Origin: a virus
Length of the DNA: 64,000 nucleotides
IMG/VR virus record: IMGVR_UViG_3300037475_000122
Location: 1-64,000 of that record
Reading direction: 5' to 3' (one strand)
In this document: positions 15,400 to 23,664 of the stretch, piece after piece
How the letters are laid out: the number at the start of each line of letters is the position of its first letter
Numbering within the stretch: the stretch's first letter is position 1
Notes under the pieces: model-generated
Databases searched by the model: none
The model's input: only the letters and a program-made list of their open reading frames with translations
What the model was told of the DNA's origin: nothing
Made by a program: the position numbers and the translations under genes

Positions 15400-15518
15400 G
15401 AGACTAATCCTCCTCCGTCTCGGGAGAAACGGGCCTAAATCGTTTCGTGGCCGGAAACGTGATAGAAGACCTTAAGAGGTCGAACTCGTTTAACCCGGTT
15501 TCAGGATTCACCTGAACC
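15400..15518 (+). promoter_or_regulatory. hairpin-rich 5' leader of the major capsid gene
   Basis: Four consecutive hairpins can be drawn: GAGAC/GTCTC (15400-15404 and 15417-15421), CGTTTC/GAAACG (15441-15446 and 15454-15459), GACCT-TAAG-AGGTC (15468-15481), and GGTT-CAGG/CCTG-AACC with one bulged T (15497-15518). The last ends 19 bases before the ATG. It may stabilise the mRNA or control translation of the most abundant virion protein. Confidence 0.5.
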
Positions 15519-15537
15519 AAAGAAAGATTCCGATTTT

Positions 15538-16809
15538 ATGGCCGACTGTATTGCAGCTTCCGCTCTCTCCGACATCAGCAAGAAAGACACGTCCCGTCTC
15601 GTGGGCACCGTGGCAAAGGCTCTTGCTGCGAATTCCCCCTTCATCAACGTTTTCGAGGGCGGCACCTTCCCCTCCGGCGTGTCCGATGAAATCCGCACCT
15701 CCGTCCAGATGCAGGCGGCTCCCGGCGACTCCCTCGCCCTGCCCACCTTCGTTTGCGACACCGATTTGTGCGGCACCCAAGGCTTGCAGGACCTCACCGA
15801 CTCGATTGATTTCGTGGCCCGCCTCGAATCGAAGCGCGGCAAGGGTCCCCGGGTCTGCGTGAAGAAAGGCTTCGCGAACTACAAATCCAGCTACCTCGCT
15901 GCCGAGGACTCGCTGAAGAAACTGGTGACTCAGTATATCAATGCTGACACCCGGGCGCAGGCTTACCTCCGCTCCGCTTCCAAATTCACGGCCCGCACCG
16001 GCTACGACTTCAACTCGCTGTTCACTGGTGGTAACCCCACCGACATCGGCGTGAAGTTCGCCCCGCTGCTCCCGACCGGCGGAATCTCCTTCAAGGCGCT
16101 CCACTTCCTCGCGCGCTACCTGAAAGAGAACCTTTTCGCTGACATGTTCGAGGCGGCTGGCGAAGGCATGCCTCACTTCCGGTTCATCGGAAGCTCCGAC
16201 GTGGTCAACGCTCTCCGCGAAGAGGCTGGCGTCAAGGACGTGCTGCTCTCCTTCGTCAATGGTTCCTACAAGTTCGGCGAACAGGCTCTCCGGGGCTACT
16301 CGTTCGAGACCGCTGGGGCCTATCGTGGCATCAGCTTCGGCATCGACCAACGCCCTCTGCGTGCGTCCGGCTTCACGGCCGGTGGTTTGCTGAACCTCAT
16401 CGACCCGCTCACCATCGTGACGAACGCGTCGAAAAACACCGCGTATGCGAAAGTCAATCCCGCGTGGTTGACGGCCGACTACGAGGTCGCGTTCCTCTTC
16501 GCTCAGCGCAGCTTCCGCCGGTTGGTTCCGGAACGCTACGTCGGCGAGGGCTCCTTCAAGTTCGCCCCGCAGTTGATGATGGGCGAGTTGAACTGGCACT
16601 ATGTCGAAGACAACGACTGCAACACTTGGGGCGACTTCGGGTGGCACAAGTATCAGATTACTCGCGCCTACCAGCCCGAGCGACCTGAGTTCGTCGTTCC
16701 GATTCTCGTGAAACGCTGCCCCGGTGACCTCGGCCTCGTCGCTTGCGACCCTGCCAGCCCGTCCAGCTACACGGGCGCTGACACTTACACCACTGTTGGG
16801 GTCTGCTAA
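15538..16809 (+). CDS. major capsid protein
   Basis: 423 residues. The call rests on several lines: the position after portal, scaffold and leader; its own promoter; a strong terminator right after the stop; and a composition typical of capsid proteins (mixed alpha/beta, rich in Ala, Gly, Phe and aromatic pairs, no long disordered tail). Segments such as GVSDEIRTSVQMQAAPGDS near the N-terminus and QLMMGELNWHYVED near the C-terminus look like arm and peripheral-domain strands. It has about eight Cys, more than most capsid proteins. Fold class (HK97) is inferred. Confidence 0.72.
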   Translation: MADCIAASALSDISKKDTSRLVGTVAKALAANSPFINVFEGGTFPSGVSDEIRTSVQMQAAPGDSLALPTFVCDTDLCGTQGLQDLTDSIDFVARLESKRGKGPRVCVKKGFANYKSSYLAAEDSLKKLVTQYINADTRAQAYLRSASKFTARTGYDFNSLFTGGNPTDIGVKFAPLLPTGGISFKALHFLARYLKENLFADMFEAAGEGMPHFRFIGSSDVVNALREEAGVKDVLLSFVNGSYKFGEQALRGYSFETAGAYRGISFGIDQRPLRASGFTAGGLLNLIDPLTIVTNASKNTAYAKVNPAWLTADYEVAFLFAQRSFRRLVPERYVGEGSFKFAPQLMMGELNWHYVEDNDCNTWGDFGWHKYQITRAYQPERPEFVVPILVKRCPGDLGLVACDPASPSSYTGADTYTTVGVC

Positions 16810-16834
16810 GGGTTGGTCGGCCCTGACTTCAGAG

Positions 16835-16870
16835 CCGGGCTTGGACCGCAAATCCAAGCCCGGTTTTTTC
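16835..16870 (+). terminator. strong rho-independent terminator after the capsid gene
   Basis: CCGGGCTTGGA (16835-16845) and TCCAAGCCCGG (16853-16863) form a perfect 11-bp stem with loop CCGCAAA, followed by six T. It ends the capsid transcript 26 bases after the stop codon. Confidence 0.92.
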
Positions 16871-16877
16871 TTAAACC

Positions 16878-17123
16878 ATGAAAGAACAACTGAAAGTTTA
16901 CTCGGCCGCGCTTCTCGGCTTCGGCGCTCCGGCGACGAATTGGTTTGTCGAAGTCGCGGAACCACTCTTGAAACTTCTTCTCCTCGTCGGCCAAATCGGT
17001 GTCGCCACTGCAACCATTTTTTACATCGTGGCGAAGTGGCGCAAGGTCCAGAGCGAACGCGCCGACCAACAGAAGCGGAACGACCGGCTCGACCGCATCG
17101 ACCGCCTCGAAAACGAAGACTGA
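16878..17123 (+). CDS. holin-like small membrane protein
   Basis: 81 residues. There is a short soluble N-terminus, a hydrophobic stretch from about residue 16 to 53 that can form one long or two short membrane helices (FVEVAEPLLKLLLLVGQIGVATATIFYIVAKW), and a highly charged C-terminus (RADQQKRNDRLDRIDRLENED). Size and topology match small phage holins or holin-like proteins, and it is followed directly by a lipoprotein gene. No family-level identification is possible. The start follows the terminator by 7 bases. Confidence 0.5.
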   Translation: MKEQLKVYSAALLGFGAPATNWFVEVAEPLLKLLLLVGQIGVATATIFYIVAKWRKVQSERADQQKRNDRLDRIDRLENED

Positions 17124-17858
17124 ATGAAACGCTTCCTCGCCATCCTCTCCCTTCTCCTCCTCACGGGTTGCAGTTCCCTCATCCCGAAGCCCGTTGAGTT
17201 TTTTCAGGACAAGGTCCACAAGATGCCGACTCAAAAGGCGTCCGAGAAGGAGACGCAGCGGCAGGCCGCGCAGCGAGCAGCGGAAAAGGCCCGGCAAGTG
17301 TTGGACGCCGCCCTGATTGAGGATGCATCCACTGCCGTGGTCAACCCGGCGAAAGAGGTCACTCAGTTGACAGATTCAGTCTCCCGCAGCCTCGGCCCGC
17401 CGGTCTCTCCGTCGTCCCTAACCTCCGAGGACTTGTCTCGAAAGCTCGACAAGGCAATCGCGAAGCTGAATCAGCGCCTCGACGAATTCAAAGCGGACAA
17501 CGACGAGAACGCCGGGAAGAAAATCGAAGGCTCCGGGGCCTTCAGTGTCCCTTACTTTTTCTACATCGCGATTATCGGATTCGTCGTCTTCGTAATTTTT
17601 CTCGTGCTGAAGACGTTCGTTCATGTGGCGGCTGCGGGCAACCCCGCTGTCGGAATGGGTCTTCAGGCCGTCCAACTCGGAGGCCGAGGCGTTGCCGCGC
17701 TGGCTAAAGAAGTGATTCACGGCGGCGAAATTTTCAAAGAAAAAATCGCGGCGGAGATGCCGGAATTCCGCGAGAAGATTGAGGCGCTGTTCTCTTCCGC
17801 GCACAAGGAAGCGCAGTCCCCGGATACTCAGGCGGCGGTTAAGAAACTCCTTTCATAA
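17124..17858 (+). CDS. lipoprotein with internal membrane helix, spanin-like layout
   Basis: 244 residues. The N-terminal signal MKRFLAILSLLLLTGCSS ends in a lipobox (LTGC, Cys 16). Residues about 40-145 are charged and helical, suited to a periplasmic coiled coil. Residues about 148-172 (PYFFYIAIIGFVVFVIFLVLK) are a clear membrane helix, followed by about 75 residues ending in another helix. A lipid anchor in the outer membrane plus a helix in the inner membrane is the plan of unimolecular spanins, which fuse the two membranes at lysis. The tail after the helix is longer than in known examples, so this is a hypothesis. It may also be a virion-associated lipoprotein. Confidence 0.5.
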   Translation: MKRFLAILSLLLLTGCSSLIPKPVEFFQDKVHKMPTQKASEKETQRQAAQRAAEKARQVLDAALIEDASTAVVNPAKEVTQLTDSVSRSLGPPVSPSSLTSEDLSRKLDKAIAKLNQRLDEFKADNDENAGKKIEGSGAFSVPYFFYIAIIGFVVFVIFLVLKTFVHVAAAGNPAVGMGLQAVQLGGRGVAALAKEVIHGGEIFKEKIAAEMPEFREKIEALFSSAHKEAQSPDTQAAVKKLLS

Positions 17859-17859
17859 T

Positions 17860-19002
17860 ATGTCTTGCTCCTCTTGTAACGGTGCGAACCAAGCCGAGTG
17901 CGAGCGCAATTGCTGCGCGGGCGGTCGGAACAATGGGTCCATTCAGGGCTGCACCCCCTGCCAAACGTGTCCCCCGGCGAGCGCCGATTGCGAATCGCTC
18001 CCGAGCGCGTTGGAGAATTTCACCCAGCAGTTTTTCGGCGAGGTTCAGAAGACCGTGGTCAACGGCGTGGTGACGTGGACGCTGCCCTGCAATCTCGGCG
18101 TTGGTCTCCCCGGCAACCCTCGCGCGAATCAGGAGGGTTTGGCCTGCTACTTCCTCCGGCTCTTCCGTGACGGAATCATCGGACTCACCGGCCCCAAAGG
18201 CGACACGGGCGACGCAGGCGCGGACGGCCACAATGCCTACACCCAGACGACTACGGCGTTCACCGCGCCCACGGTTGGCACCCCGCTCGTCGAGTTCAAC
18301 GTCATCCCCGGCCCGCTGCTCTCCGTCGGCCAAACGATTTTCATCCCGCGTATCGGCTGGCTGGAAATCACCAACATTTTTCAGAACACGACGGTCTTTG
18401 CGTCGCTGCTTCAACTCGTCTCGAATCCCATCGCCACGTCCCCGCCCGGCGCATTGGTTTTGCCTACGGGTCCACGCGGTCTGCCCATCAAAGGCGACAC
18501 GGGTCCGCAAGGTGCGAAGGGCGACACGGGCGCAACGGGCGCAACCGGGGCAACGGGCGCAACGGGCGCAACGGGCGCAACCGGCCCGGCGGGTGCCACG
18601 GCTACGAACGCGAACGCGGAAGTCGTCGGAGGCGCGACGGATTACACGATGACGGCGGTTTACGCCAAGGTCGATTTCGGCGCGGCGGACCTCGAAGTGA
18701 CGCTCCCCACGGCGGGAAAATATCTCCTCCTCGTCAACATCTCCGGCGTGAACAACTCCGGCGCGACGCGCGAGTGGGACTTCAAACTTTTTGACAACAC
18801 GGCTGCGACTGACGTGCCGAACAGCGAGGTCCCTCGCTCCGTGGTCGTCAGCACTCTCGCGACTCAGGTGACCCTGATGTCGATTTACAACGCCCCGGTG
18901 GACAACACACTGATTCAAGTCTTCGCGGCAACGAGCAACGCAACGGCGACTCAAACGCTTTTCTATACGTGGTCAAAAATCATTTACATCAAGCTTCAGT
19001 AA
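17860..19002 (+). CDS. collagen-like virion fibre with Cys-rich N-terminus
   Basis: 380 residues. The first 45 residues contain about ten cysteines (CSSC, CERNCC, CTPCQTC and others). A short Gly-x-y run (GLTGPKGDTGDAGADG, about 108-123) and a longer one (about 205-247, including six perfect Gly-Ala-Thr triplets) are collagen-like. The C-terminal 125 residues are a beta-sandwich-like head (DFGAADLEVTLPTAGKYLLLVNISG). This is the plan of bacterial and phage collagen-like fibres ending in a TNF/C1q-type head. ATG 17860 is used because it follows the previous stop closely. It is probably a receptor-binding or appendage fibre. Confidence 0.75.
   Translation: MSCSSCNGANQAECERNCCAGGRNNGSIQGCTPCQTCPPASADCESLPSALENFTQQFFGEVQKTVVNGVVTWTLPCNLGVGLPGNPRANQEGLACYFLRLFRDGIIGLTGPKGDTGDAGADGHNAYTQTTTAFTAPTVGTPLVEFNVIPGPLLSVGQTIFIPRIGWLEITNIFQNTTVFASLLQLVSNPIATSPPGALVLPTGPRGLPIKGDTGPQGAKGDTGATGATGATGATGATGATGPAGATATNANAEVVGGATDYTMTAVYAKVDFGAADLEVTLPTAGKYLLLVNISGVNNSGATREWDFKLFDNTAATDVPNSEVPRSVVVSTLATQVTLMSIYNAPVDNTLIQVFAATSNATATQTLFYTWSKIIYIKLQ
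18529..18582 (+). repeat. six 9-base collagen triplet repeats
   Basis: Six consecutive copies of GGCGCAACG or one-base variants (GGGGCAACG, GGCGCAACC), encoding Gly-Ala-Thr each time. The near identity at DNA level means the number of copies could change by slippage, altering fibre length. Confidence 0.85.
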
Positions 19003-19208
19003 GCACCCGGCCTCTAATCAAGGACACTGAGGGTGACTTCTCCGGGCGTTGTCGAAAGCGCGTCGGAATTCGGGACCTCGACAAGATTCACCGAACCTTG
19101 CCGGAGTTCCAGACTGAGAACGATGACGAGGAAGTCTTGCAGGACGAGGACGGCCTCGCGATTCTCGACGAACAGACGGCCGGATACATTTACGACAACC
19201 TTCGATAA
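18969..19208 (+). CDS. small acidic protein after the first collagen fibre, start uncertain
   Basis: The last 50 residues look genuine: a basic segment (RCRKRVGIRDLDKIHRTLPEFQ) followed by a strongly acidic one (ENDDEEVLQDEDGLAILDEQTAGYIYDNL). No ATG, GTG or TTG is available after the stop of the fibre gene at 19002. The only start in frame is GTG 18969, inside the fibre gene, which would give 79 residues and a 34-base overlap. Alternatives are a non-standard start, or ribosomes shifting by -1 near the end of the fibre gene so that this is a fibre extension. Confidence 0.45.
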   Translation: MVKNHLHQASVSTRPLIKDTEGDFSGRCRKRVGIRDLDKIHRTLPEFQTENDDEEVLQDEDGLAILDEQTAGYIYDNLR

Positions 19209-19211
19209 TTT

Positions 19212-20384
19212 ATGGCAAAAGTTTCTGATTACCCGGAAGAGCTAGGCGCAAACCCCGAGGGGTTTTTGTTCATGGCTGTTCGGCAACCGGACGGCAAGTT
19301 CAAGACGAAGAAAATCGCGCCTGACCGCGTGGGCGCGCAAGGCCCGGTCGGTCCCGGCGGCGCAACTGGCCCCACGGGTGCGACGGGCGGAGTTGGCCCG
19401 GCCGGTCCTGCCGGTCCCGCAGGCCCTACCGGCGCGACGGGCTCTCAGGGTCCCGCAGGCACGAACGGCACCAACGGAACGAACGGCACCAACGGCACCA
19501 ACGGAACGAACGGCACGAACGCGACGGTCGTCGGCGAGATTCAAAACTACGACGGCATCGTGTATGAGAATTTCGATGACTACTCCGCTGGCGCAATCGC
19601 CACTCTCGACAAGGGCCTCGGCTGGGATGACAACGGCATTTGCACCGGCGCGACCATCGTGACGAAGACCAAGGCCGGGAATGGGACGTCTCCCACGGAG
19701 AAGCGATTGTCCATCGACAACGGGGAGTATATCCGGAAAATGCCATGGGGCGACGGATGGAATCGCCTGCAAATTTTCATTCAGTTCCGCGTGGGCAGCG
19801 TGGCCGCAGCGTTCACGGGCCTCGGGTATCTCGGCATCTGTTCCGGGCAGACCAACACGGCCGGGACCGCAGCGACGGACAATTTCGTCGGCCTCGTTTT
19901 CAACAAGGGGGTCAACGGCTGGACATTTGCAAACGGCACCCGCGTGGACTACACGGGATTTGCGTCGGGTCAAACTTTCATTACTCGCCGGGGCAACACC
20001 GATTCGAGTTGGGGCGGCACCGCCGGGTCCGACGGGCGCAAGTATTCCGTCACCGAGGGCTACACGTCCATTCTGATGCTGGACCTACAGCGCCCGGTTT
20101 TTGCGAACGACGCTTCGTCCGTGAATTACGACGGCTCCGTCCGCAGCACCGATTTGACTCACGTCGAATTTTCTTCGGCGAAGACGGCCCTTTGGAACTT
20201 GCTCCACAATGACGACCTCGTTACCAGCGGTGCGGCGGTTCGCGTCATCGGAAGCGGCGTGGAAACCCCTCCGTCGGTCGCGTTCGACCAATCGACGGGC
20301 AAGCTCGATACACTGAACTTCGTCTGGCCCGTGGCCGGGAAGCAGTTTGAAATCGCCGCCATCGGCGTCCACAAACTCTATTGA
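19212..20384 (+). CDS. second collagen-like virion fibre
   Basis: 390 residues. The N-terminal 40 residues (VSDYPEELGANPEGFLFMAVRQPDGKFKTKKI) look like a virion attachment domain. Residues about 43-105 are uninterrupted Gly-x-y: first Pro/Ala/Thr-rich triplets (GPTGATG, GPAGPAG), then seven Gly-Thr-Asn triplets. The C-terminal 280 residues form a lectin-like beta domain: NYDGIVYENFDDYSAG, repeated Trp and Gly, and a late DTLNFVWPVAGKQFEI. This suggests a trimeric stalk with a carbohydrate-binding head. It follows the first collagen-like gene by about 200 bases. Confidence 0.75.
   Translation: MAKVSDYPEELGANPEGFLFMAVRQPDGKFKTKKIAPDRVGAQGPVGPGGATGPTGATGGVGPAGPAGPAGPTGATGSQGPAGTNGTNGTNGTNGTNGTNGTNATVVGEIQNYDGIVYENFDDYSAGAIATLDKGLGWDDNGICTGATIVTKTKAGNGTSPTEKRLSIDNGEYIRKMPWGDGWNRLQIFIQFRVGSVAAAFTGLGYLGICSGQTNTAGTAATDNFVGLVFNKGVNGWTFANGTRVDYTGFASGQTFITRRGNTDSSWGGTAGSDGRKYSVTEGYTSILMLDLQRPVFANDASSVNYDGSVRSTDLTHVEFSSAKTALWNLLHNDDLVTSGAAVRVIGSGVETPPSVAFDQSTGKLDTLNFVWPVAGKQFEIAAIGVHKLY
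19458..19520 (+). repeat. seven Gly-Thr-Asn codon triplet repeats
   Basis: Seven tandem 9-base units (GGC/GGA ACG/ACC AAC), mostly alternating between two forms. They encode the lower part of the second collagen-like stalk and provide asparagines at every third position. Confidence 0.85.
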
Positions 20385-20409
20385 CTCGGACCCCCGTTTT
20401 TACAACCTT
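20381..20409 (+). promoter_or_regulatory. promoter, TTGACT-N17-AACCTT, leaderless for gene 20415
   Basis: TTGACT at 20381-20386 overlaps the stop of the second fibre gene, with a 17-base spacer, AACCTT at 20404-20409, then five bases to the ATG at 20415. Confidence 0.6.
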
Positions 20410-20414
20410 ATTCT

Positions 20415-20744
20415 ATGGCTGCATACCCTATCGACCTCGGACGGAAGTCCGGCCCCTTCCCCACCGAAGCCGTCAACCCGACGGAAAAGCACTATCCGAC
20501 GTTGTATCTCGACGACATCGGCAGCGAAATGGATTTGCCGGACGACGGGCTGATGACCGTGCGCTTCCACAAGACTTCCGAAACCACGACCGACCGCGAA
20601 GGAAAGAAAACGCAGTGCGTGTGCATCGAGGTCCAAGAGATTGTCAAAGTCAAGGGCGAAGCGCCGAAGGAGGACGAGAAGTCCCCGGGCGAAGTGCTTG
20701 ACGAACTGCTCGCGGAGAAACAGAAAGAGGGAGAGGATTACTGA
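20415..20744 (+). CDS. small unrecognised protein before the tail tube genes, 109 residues
   Basis: The first 70 residues contain YPIDLGRKSGPFP, HYPTLYLDDIGSEMDLPDDG and a beta-rich TQCVCIEVQEIVKVKG segment, followed by a charged helix (EVLDELLAEKQKEGEDY). The compact beta part plus acidic tail is reminiscent of small head-completion or tail-assembly proteins. No known family is recognised. The stop overlaps the next start region (TGATG at 20742-20746). Confidence 0.5.
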   Translation: MAAYPIDLGRKSGPFPTEAVNPTEKHYPTLYLDDIGSEMDLPDDGLMTVRFHKTSETTTDREGKKTQCVCIEVQEIVKVKGEAPKEDEKSPGEVLDELLAEKQKEGEDY

Positions 20745-21691
20745 TGCTCCTCGTTTCCGAAATTTGGGAAGACGCAATGGAGATTTTCGGCCATTGCAAC
20801 GAGACGAAATTGCTGCGTTGGATTACTGACGCGGTGCAATTCCTCGCGAACAAGGGCGAGGTGGACCCGCTCATCGGTTACGTTGACCTCTGCGTCTCGG
20901 GTCGCTGCGTCACTCTCCCCCGTGAAGTTGAGACCATTCTGAGTCTCAATATAGACGGCTCTCCCGCGCGCGGGCGGGATGAACTTTTCTCGTTCCACTT
21001 GAACGGCCCCGGCGAACGTCGGCAGTCCTGCAACTACACTTGGGACAACAGCGGCACCTTTTTCACCTATCGGGATTTGCAGTGTCCGGCGCGACTTGTC
21101 GCTTTCGTCGAACGCCAAGAGGACGCGGGCGTGATGCTGCGCGTGTTCGGCTACGACGACCAAAACCGACCCTTGCGGACGAACGCCAACGGGGTCTGGA
21201 CTGACGGCCTTCTCGTCCCGACGATTTACGGCTACGCGCTCCCCGCCTCGACGGACCCCTTCGTCTCCCGCATCACGGGAATCGTCAAGGGCCAGTCTGT
21301 CGCCAACATCCGCTTGTCCAGCTTCGACAACGCGACTTCCTCGGGCACCCTCCTCGGCATTTTCGAGCCCGACGAACTGAAGCCGGAATATCGTCGCATC
21401 CGGCTCAATCGCGACTGCCCGTGGATTCGCATCTGCTACCGTCGCCGGACGCTCGACTTGATTTCCCAGAACGACCGCATCCTTCTGCATTCCCGGATTG
21501 CGCTGATTCTGGCGATGCAGGCGTTGAAGAAATATCGGGAAATCGACCTCGTCGCGGCGACTCAACTCGAAGCGCACGCAGTTCGACTTTTGACGGAGCG
21601 AGAGAACGTCCTCACCGCGCCCATCAACAGCCCGATTCAGGTCGAGGACCACAACAGTATCAAGGTCCACGAGTGTGAGGATGTTGACTAA
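20744..21691 (+). CDS. tail tubular protein A-like (gp11-type adaptor)
   Basis: 315 residues. The N-terminal helix pair (WEDAMEIFGHCNETKLLRWITDAVQFLANKGEVDP) and the final helices (ALILAMQALKKYREIDLVAATQLEAHAVRLLTERE) resemble T7 gp11-type adaptors, which ring the portal with a helical bundle. The middle is beta-rich (VDLCVSGRCVTLPREVETILSLNIDG). It directly precedes, with a one-base overlap, a nozzle-like protein, as gp11 precedes gp12 in T7-like phages. Sequence similarity cannot be confirmed here. Confidence 0.55.
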   Translation: MLLVSEIWEDAMEIFGHCNETKLLRWITDAVQFLANKGEVDPLIGYVDLCVSGRCVTLPREVETILSLNIDGSPARGRDELFSFHLNGPGERRQSCNYTWDNSGTFFTYRDLQCPARLVAFVERQEDAGVMLRVFGYDDQNRPLRTNANGVWTDGLLVPTIYGYALPASTDPFVSRITGIVKGQSVANIRLSSFDNATSSGTLLGIFEPDELKPEYRRIRLNRDCPWIRICYRRRTLDLISQNDRILLHSRIALILAMQALKKYREIDLVAATQLEAHAVRLLTERENVLTAPINSPIQVEDHNSIKVHECEDVD

Positions 21692-23664
21692 TGTCCAACA
21701 AGATTCAAGACGGCGACCTTCTGTTCCCGCTGGGGGTCGATTCCGGCACAGACCCCACGGGGCTGGCCCCGGGCTTCTACTCGCGCGGGATGAACGTAGT
21801 CAATCGCGGCGGCATCATCCAGTGTCGCCCGGGCTATCGCTGTCTGCTCGTCCTTCCTGAGGGCGAACTTCAGGGATTCGCCACGCTCCGGCCGAAACGC
21901 GGCCCCGAGACGTTGGTCTTCGCCGTCGCCGGGAAAATTTACACGAGCCAGTATCCGTTTGACACGGCCACGCAGCTTCAGGGGGTCGAATTTTCTACCA
22001 CGGCGGAGCAGATTTTTTTCAAGCAGGTCGAGCAAGTCGTCACGAACAATCCGGACGGCTCGATTTCGTTCACCAACCCGAAGAACATCCTCATCATTCA
22101 GGACGGCGGATTCACTGCCCCGGCCGTCTATGATGGCACGCGCGCGACGCATCAGCGCGGGCAGGGCTCGATTCCCCTCGGCGGCGTGATGGAATGGGTT
22201 GGCGACCGCTTGTGGGTTTCTCGCGGCCCGAACCTCTACGCGTCCGACATCGGCAACCCGGTCTCGTTCACCGAGTCAACTTACATCGCGGGCTCCCTCG
22301 GCTTTTTCACCTTCCCGCAGGACATCACGGCGCTTCACAAAACGCTGACGGTGGACTTCGCGCAGTTGCTCGTTTACTCTCGCACGACGACTCAGGTGAT
22401 TCAGGCTAGCATCCGGGACCGCACGCTCTGGGCGACGACTCCCAACTTCCAGAAGGAAATTTTCCCCAACATCGGCTGCGTTGCCCCGCGCTCCGTCGTC
22501 GCGCATTACGGTCTCCTCTGGTGGTTCTCCGAGCACGGCCTCGTGTCCCTCGACGCCGCCGCCACGGGATACATCTCGTCTTCGCTGCCCTACCAAGACA
22601 GTCAGATGCAGGAGAGCAAGGGCCGCTTGTCGCAGCACCTCACCGGCATCGCGTGCGCCAGCTACGAGAACTATTTGCTCGTCAGCGTGCCCTACGCGGA
22701 CAAGTTCAATCGTCATACGTGGTGCCTTGACAACACGGTCAACCCCGGGGAAGCGCAGCGCAAACCGTCGTGGAATAGTTTCTGGACCGGGACGCGCCCC
22801 GTGGAGTGGATTGTCGGCGAGTTTGAGGGCGAGACCCGCGCGCTCTATTTGTCGAAGGACTACGACGGCCAAAATCGTTTGTGGGAAGCGTTCATGCCCG
22901 ACCGGCTCGACAACAACTGCCCGATTACTTGGTGGGCCGAGTCTCGCGCCTACCCGTTCAACGCGCCGGGCAAGTTCAAGGATTTTCGATACGCGGACGT
23001 GTTCCTCACAGAGCTTTCCGGCACCGTGGACGTCGCGGTTTTTTGGGCGGGCTCGCATCGCGGAAAATATAAGCGCATCATGACGAAGCGCATTTTCGCG
23101 AACACGGCGACCTTTGCGGCCGGGCACACGATTGACGCCGAGGAAGTCCTCACGTCACTCAAAAAGCAATCTCGATACACGCGCACGCAGGATGCGAAGG
23201 CCCTGACGCCTCAGGAGACTTTGTCCTCGTGCGACGTTGAGTCCGACCGGCTCGACTTCCATGATGAAAGTTTTCAAGTGCTAGTTGTGGGCTCCGGCCC
23301 CGGCGCGATTCGCGGAATCGTCGGCTACGCTGACCCGCAGGTCAACGAGGATGACTCCGGCCGCTGTGAGAAGGACGAGACCGAAGACAATTTTGTGCGC
23401 TTCGACGGCGGGGCCTCAACGAAGTCGTCGCTCGAAGCCGCGCTCGCAGAATTTGCGAACACGATTCCGGTCTTCAAGTCCACGAAAACGGTCTCGCTCA
23501 CTCAGGACGGATACACGGAAATCGGCGTCGGCACTGGACAGAGCATCGTGTCCCAACAGGACGCGGACAAGATTGCCACGGCGATGGCGAACCGGCTCGC
23601 GTCTGAGGCGCTGAAGCTTGTCTTGCCGGACATCATCAATCTTGGAGAGACGGCCAACCAATGA
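21691..23664 (+). CDS. tail tubular protein B-like nozzle (gp12-type)
   Basis: 657 residues, beta-rich throughout. Repeating blade-like segments such as GFATLRPKRGPETLVFAVAGKIYTS, VGDRLWVSRGPNLYASDIGNPVSFTE and YENYLLVSVPYADKFN suggest the beta-propeller that forms the hexameric tail nozzle. The N-terminus (LLFPLGVDSGTDPTGLAPGFYSRGMNVVNRGGIIQCRPGY) is typical of this family in uncultured podoviruses. Length and position after the adaptor agree. Overlaps of four bases follow (ATGA at 23661). Confidence 0.65.
   Translation: MSNKIQDGDLLFPLGVDSGTDPTGLAPGFYSRGMNVVNRGGIIQCRPGYRCLLVLPEGELQGFATLRPKRGPETLVFAVAGKIYTSQYPFDTATQLQGVEFSTTAEQIFFKQVEQVVTNNPDGSISFTNPKNILIIQDGGFTAPAVYDGTRATHQRGQGSIPLGGVMEWVGDRLWVSRGPNLYASDIGNPVSFTESTYIAGSLGFFTFPQDITALHKTLTVDFAQLLVYSRTTTQVIQASIRDRTLWATTPNFQKEIFPNIGCVAPRSVVAHYGLLWWFSEHGLVSLDAAATGYISSSLPYQDSQMQESKGRLSQHLTGIACASYENYLLVSVPYADKFNRHTWCLDNTVNPGEAQRKPSWNSFWTGTRPVEWIVGEFEGETRALYLSKDYDGQNRLWEAFMPDRLDNNCPITWWAESRAYPFNAPGKFKDFRYADVFLTELSGTVDVAVFWAGSHRGKYKRIMTKRIFANTATFAAGHTIDAEEVLTSLKKQSRYTRTQDAKALTPQETLSSCDVESDRLDFHDESFQVLVVGSGPGAIRGIVGYADPQVNEDDSGRCEKDETEDNFVRFDGGASTKSSLEAALAEFANTIPVFKSTKTVSLTQDGYTEIGVGTGQSIVSQQDADKIATAMANRLASEALKLVLPDIINLGETANQ

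Noticed and set aside
15508-17013. Long - strand frame over the capsid gene
   Set aside because: It crosses the promoter, the capsid gene and the terminator, all of which make sense only on the + strand.
18529-19520. CRISPR-like array
   Set aside because: The repeats are direct 9-base codon repeats for Gly-x-y without spacers, inside two reading frames.
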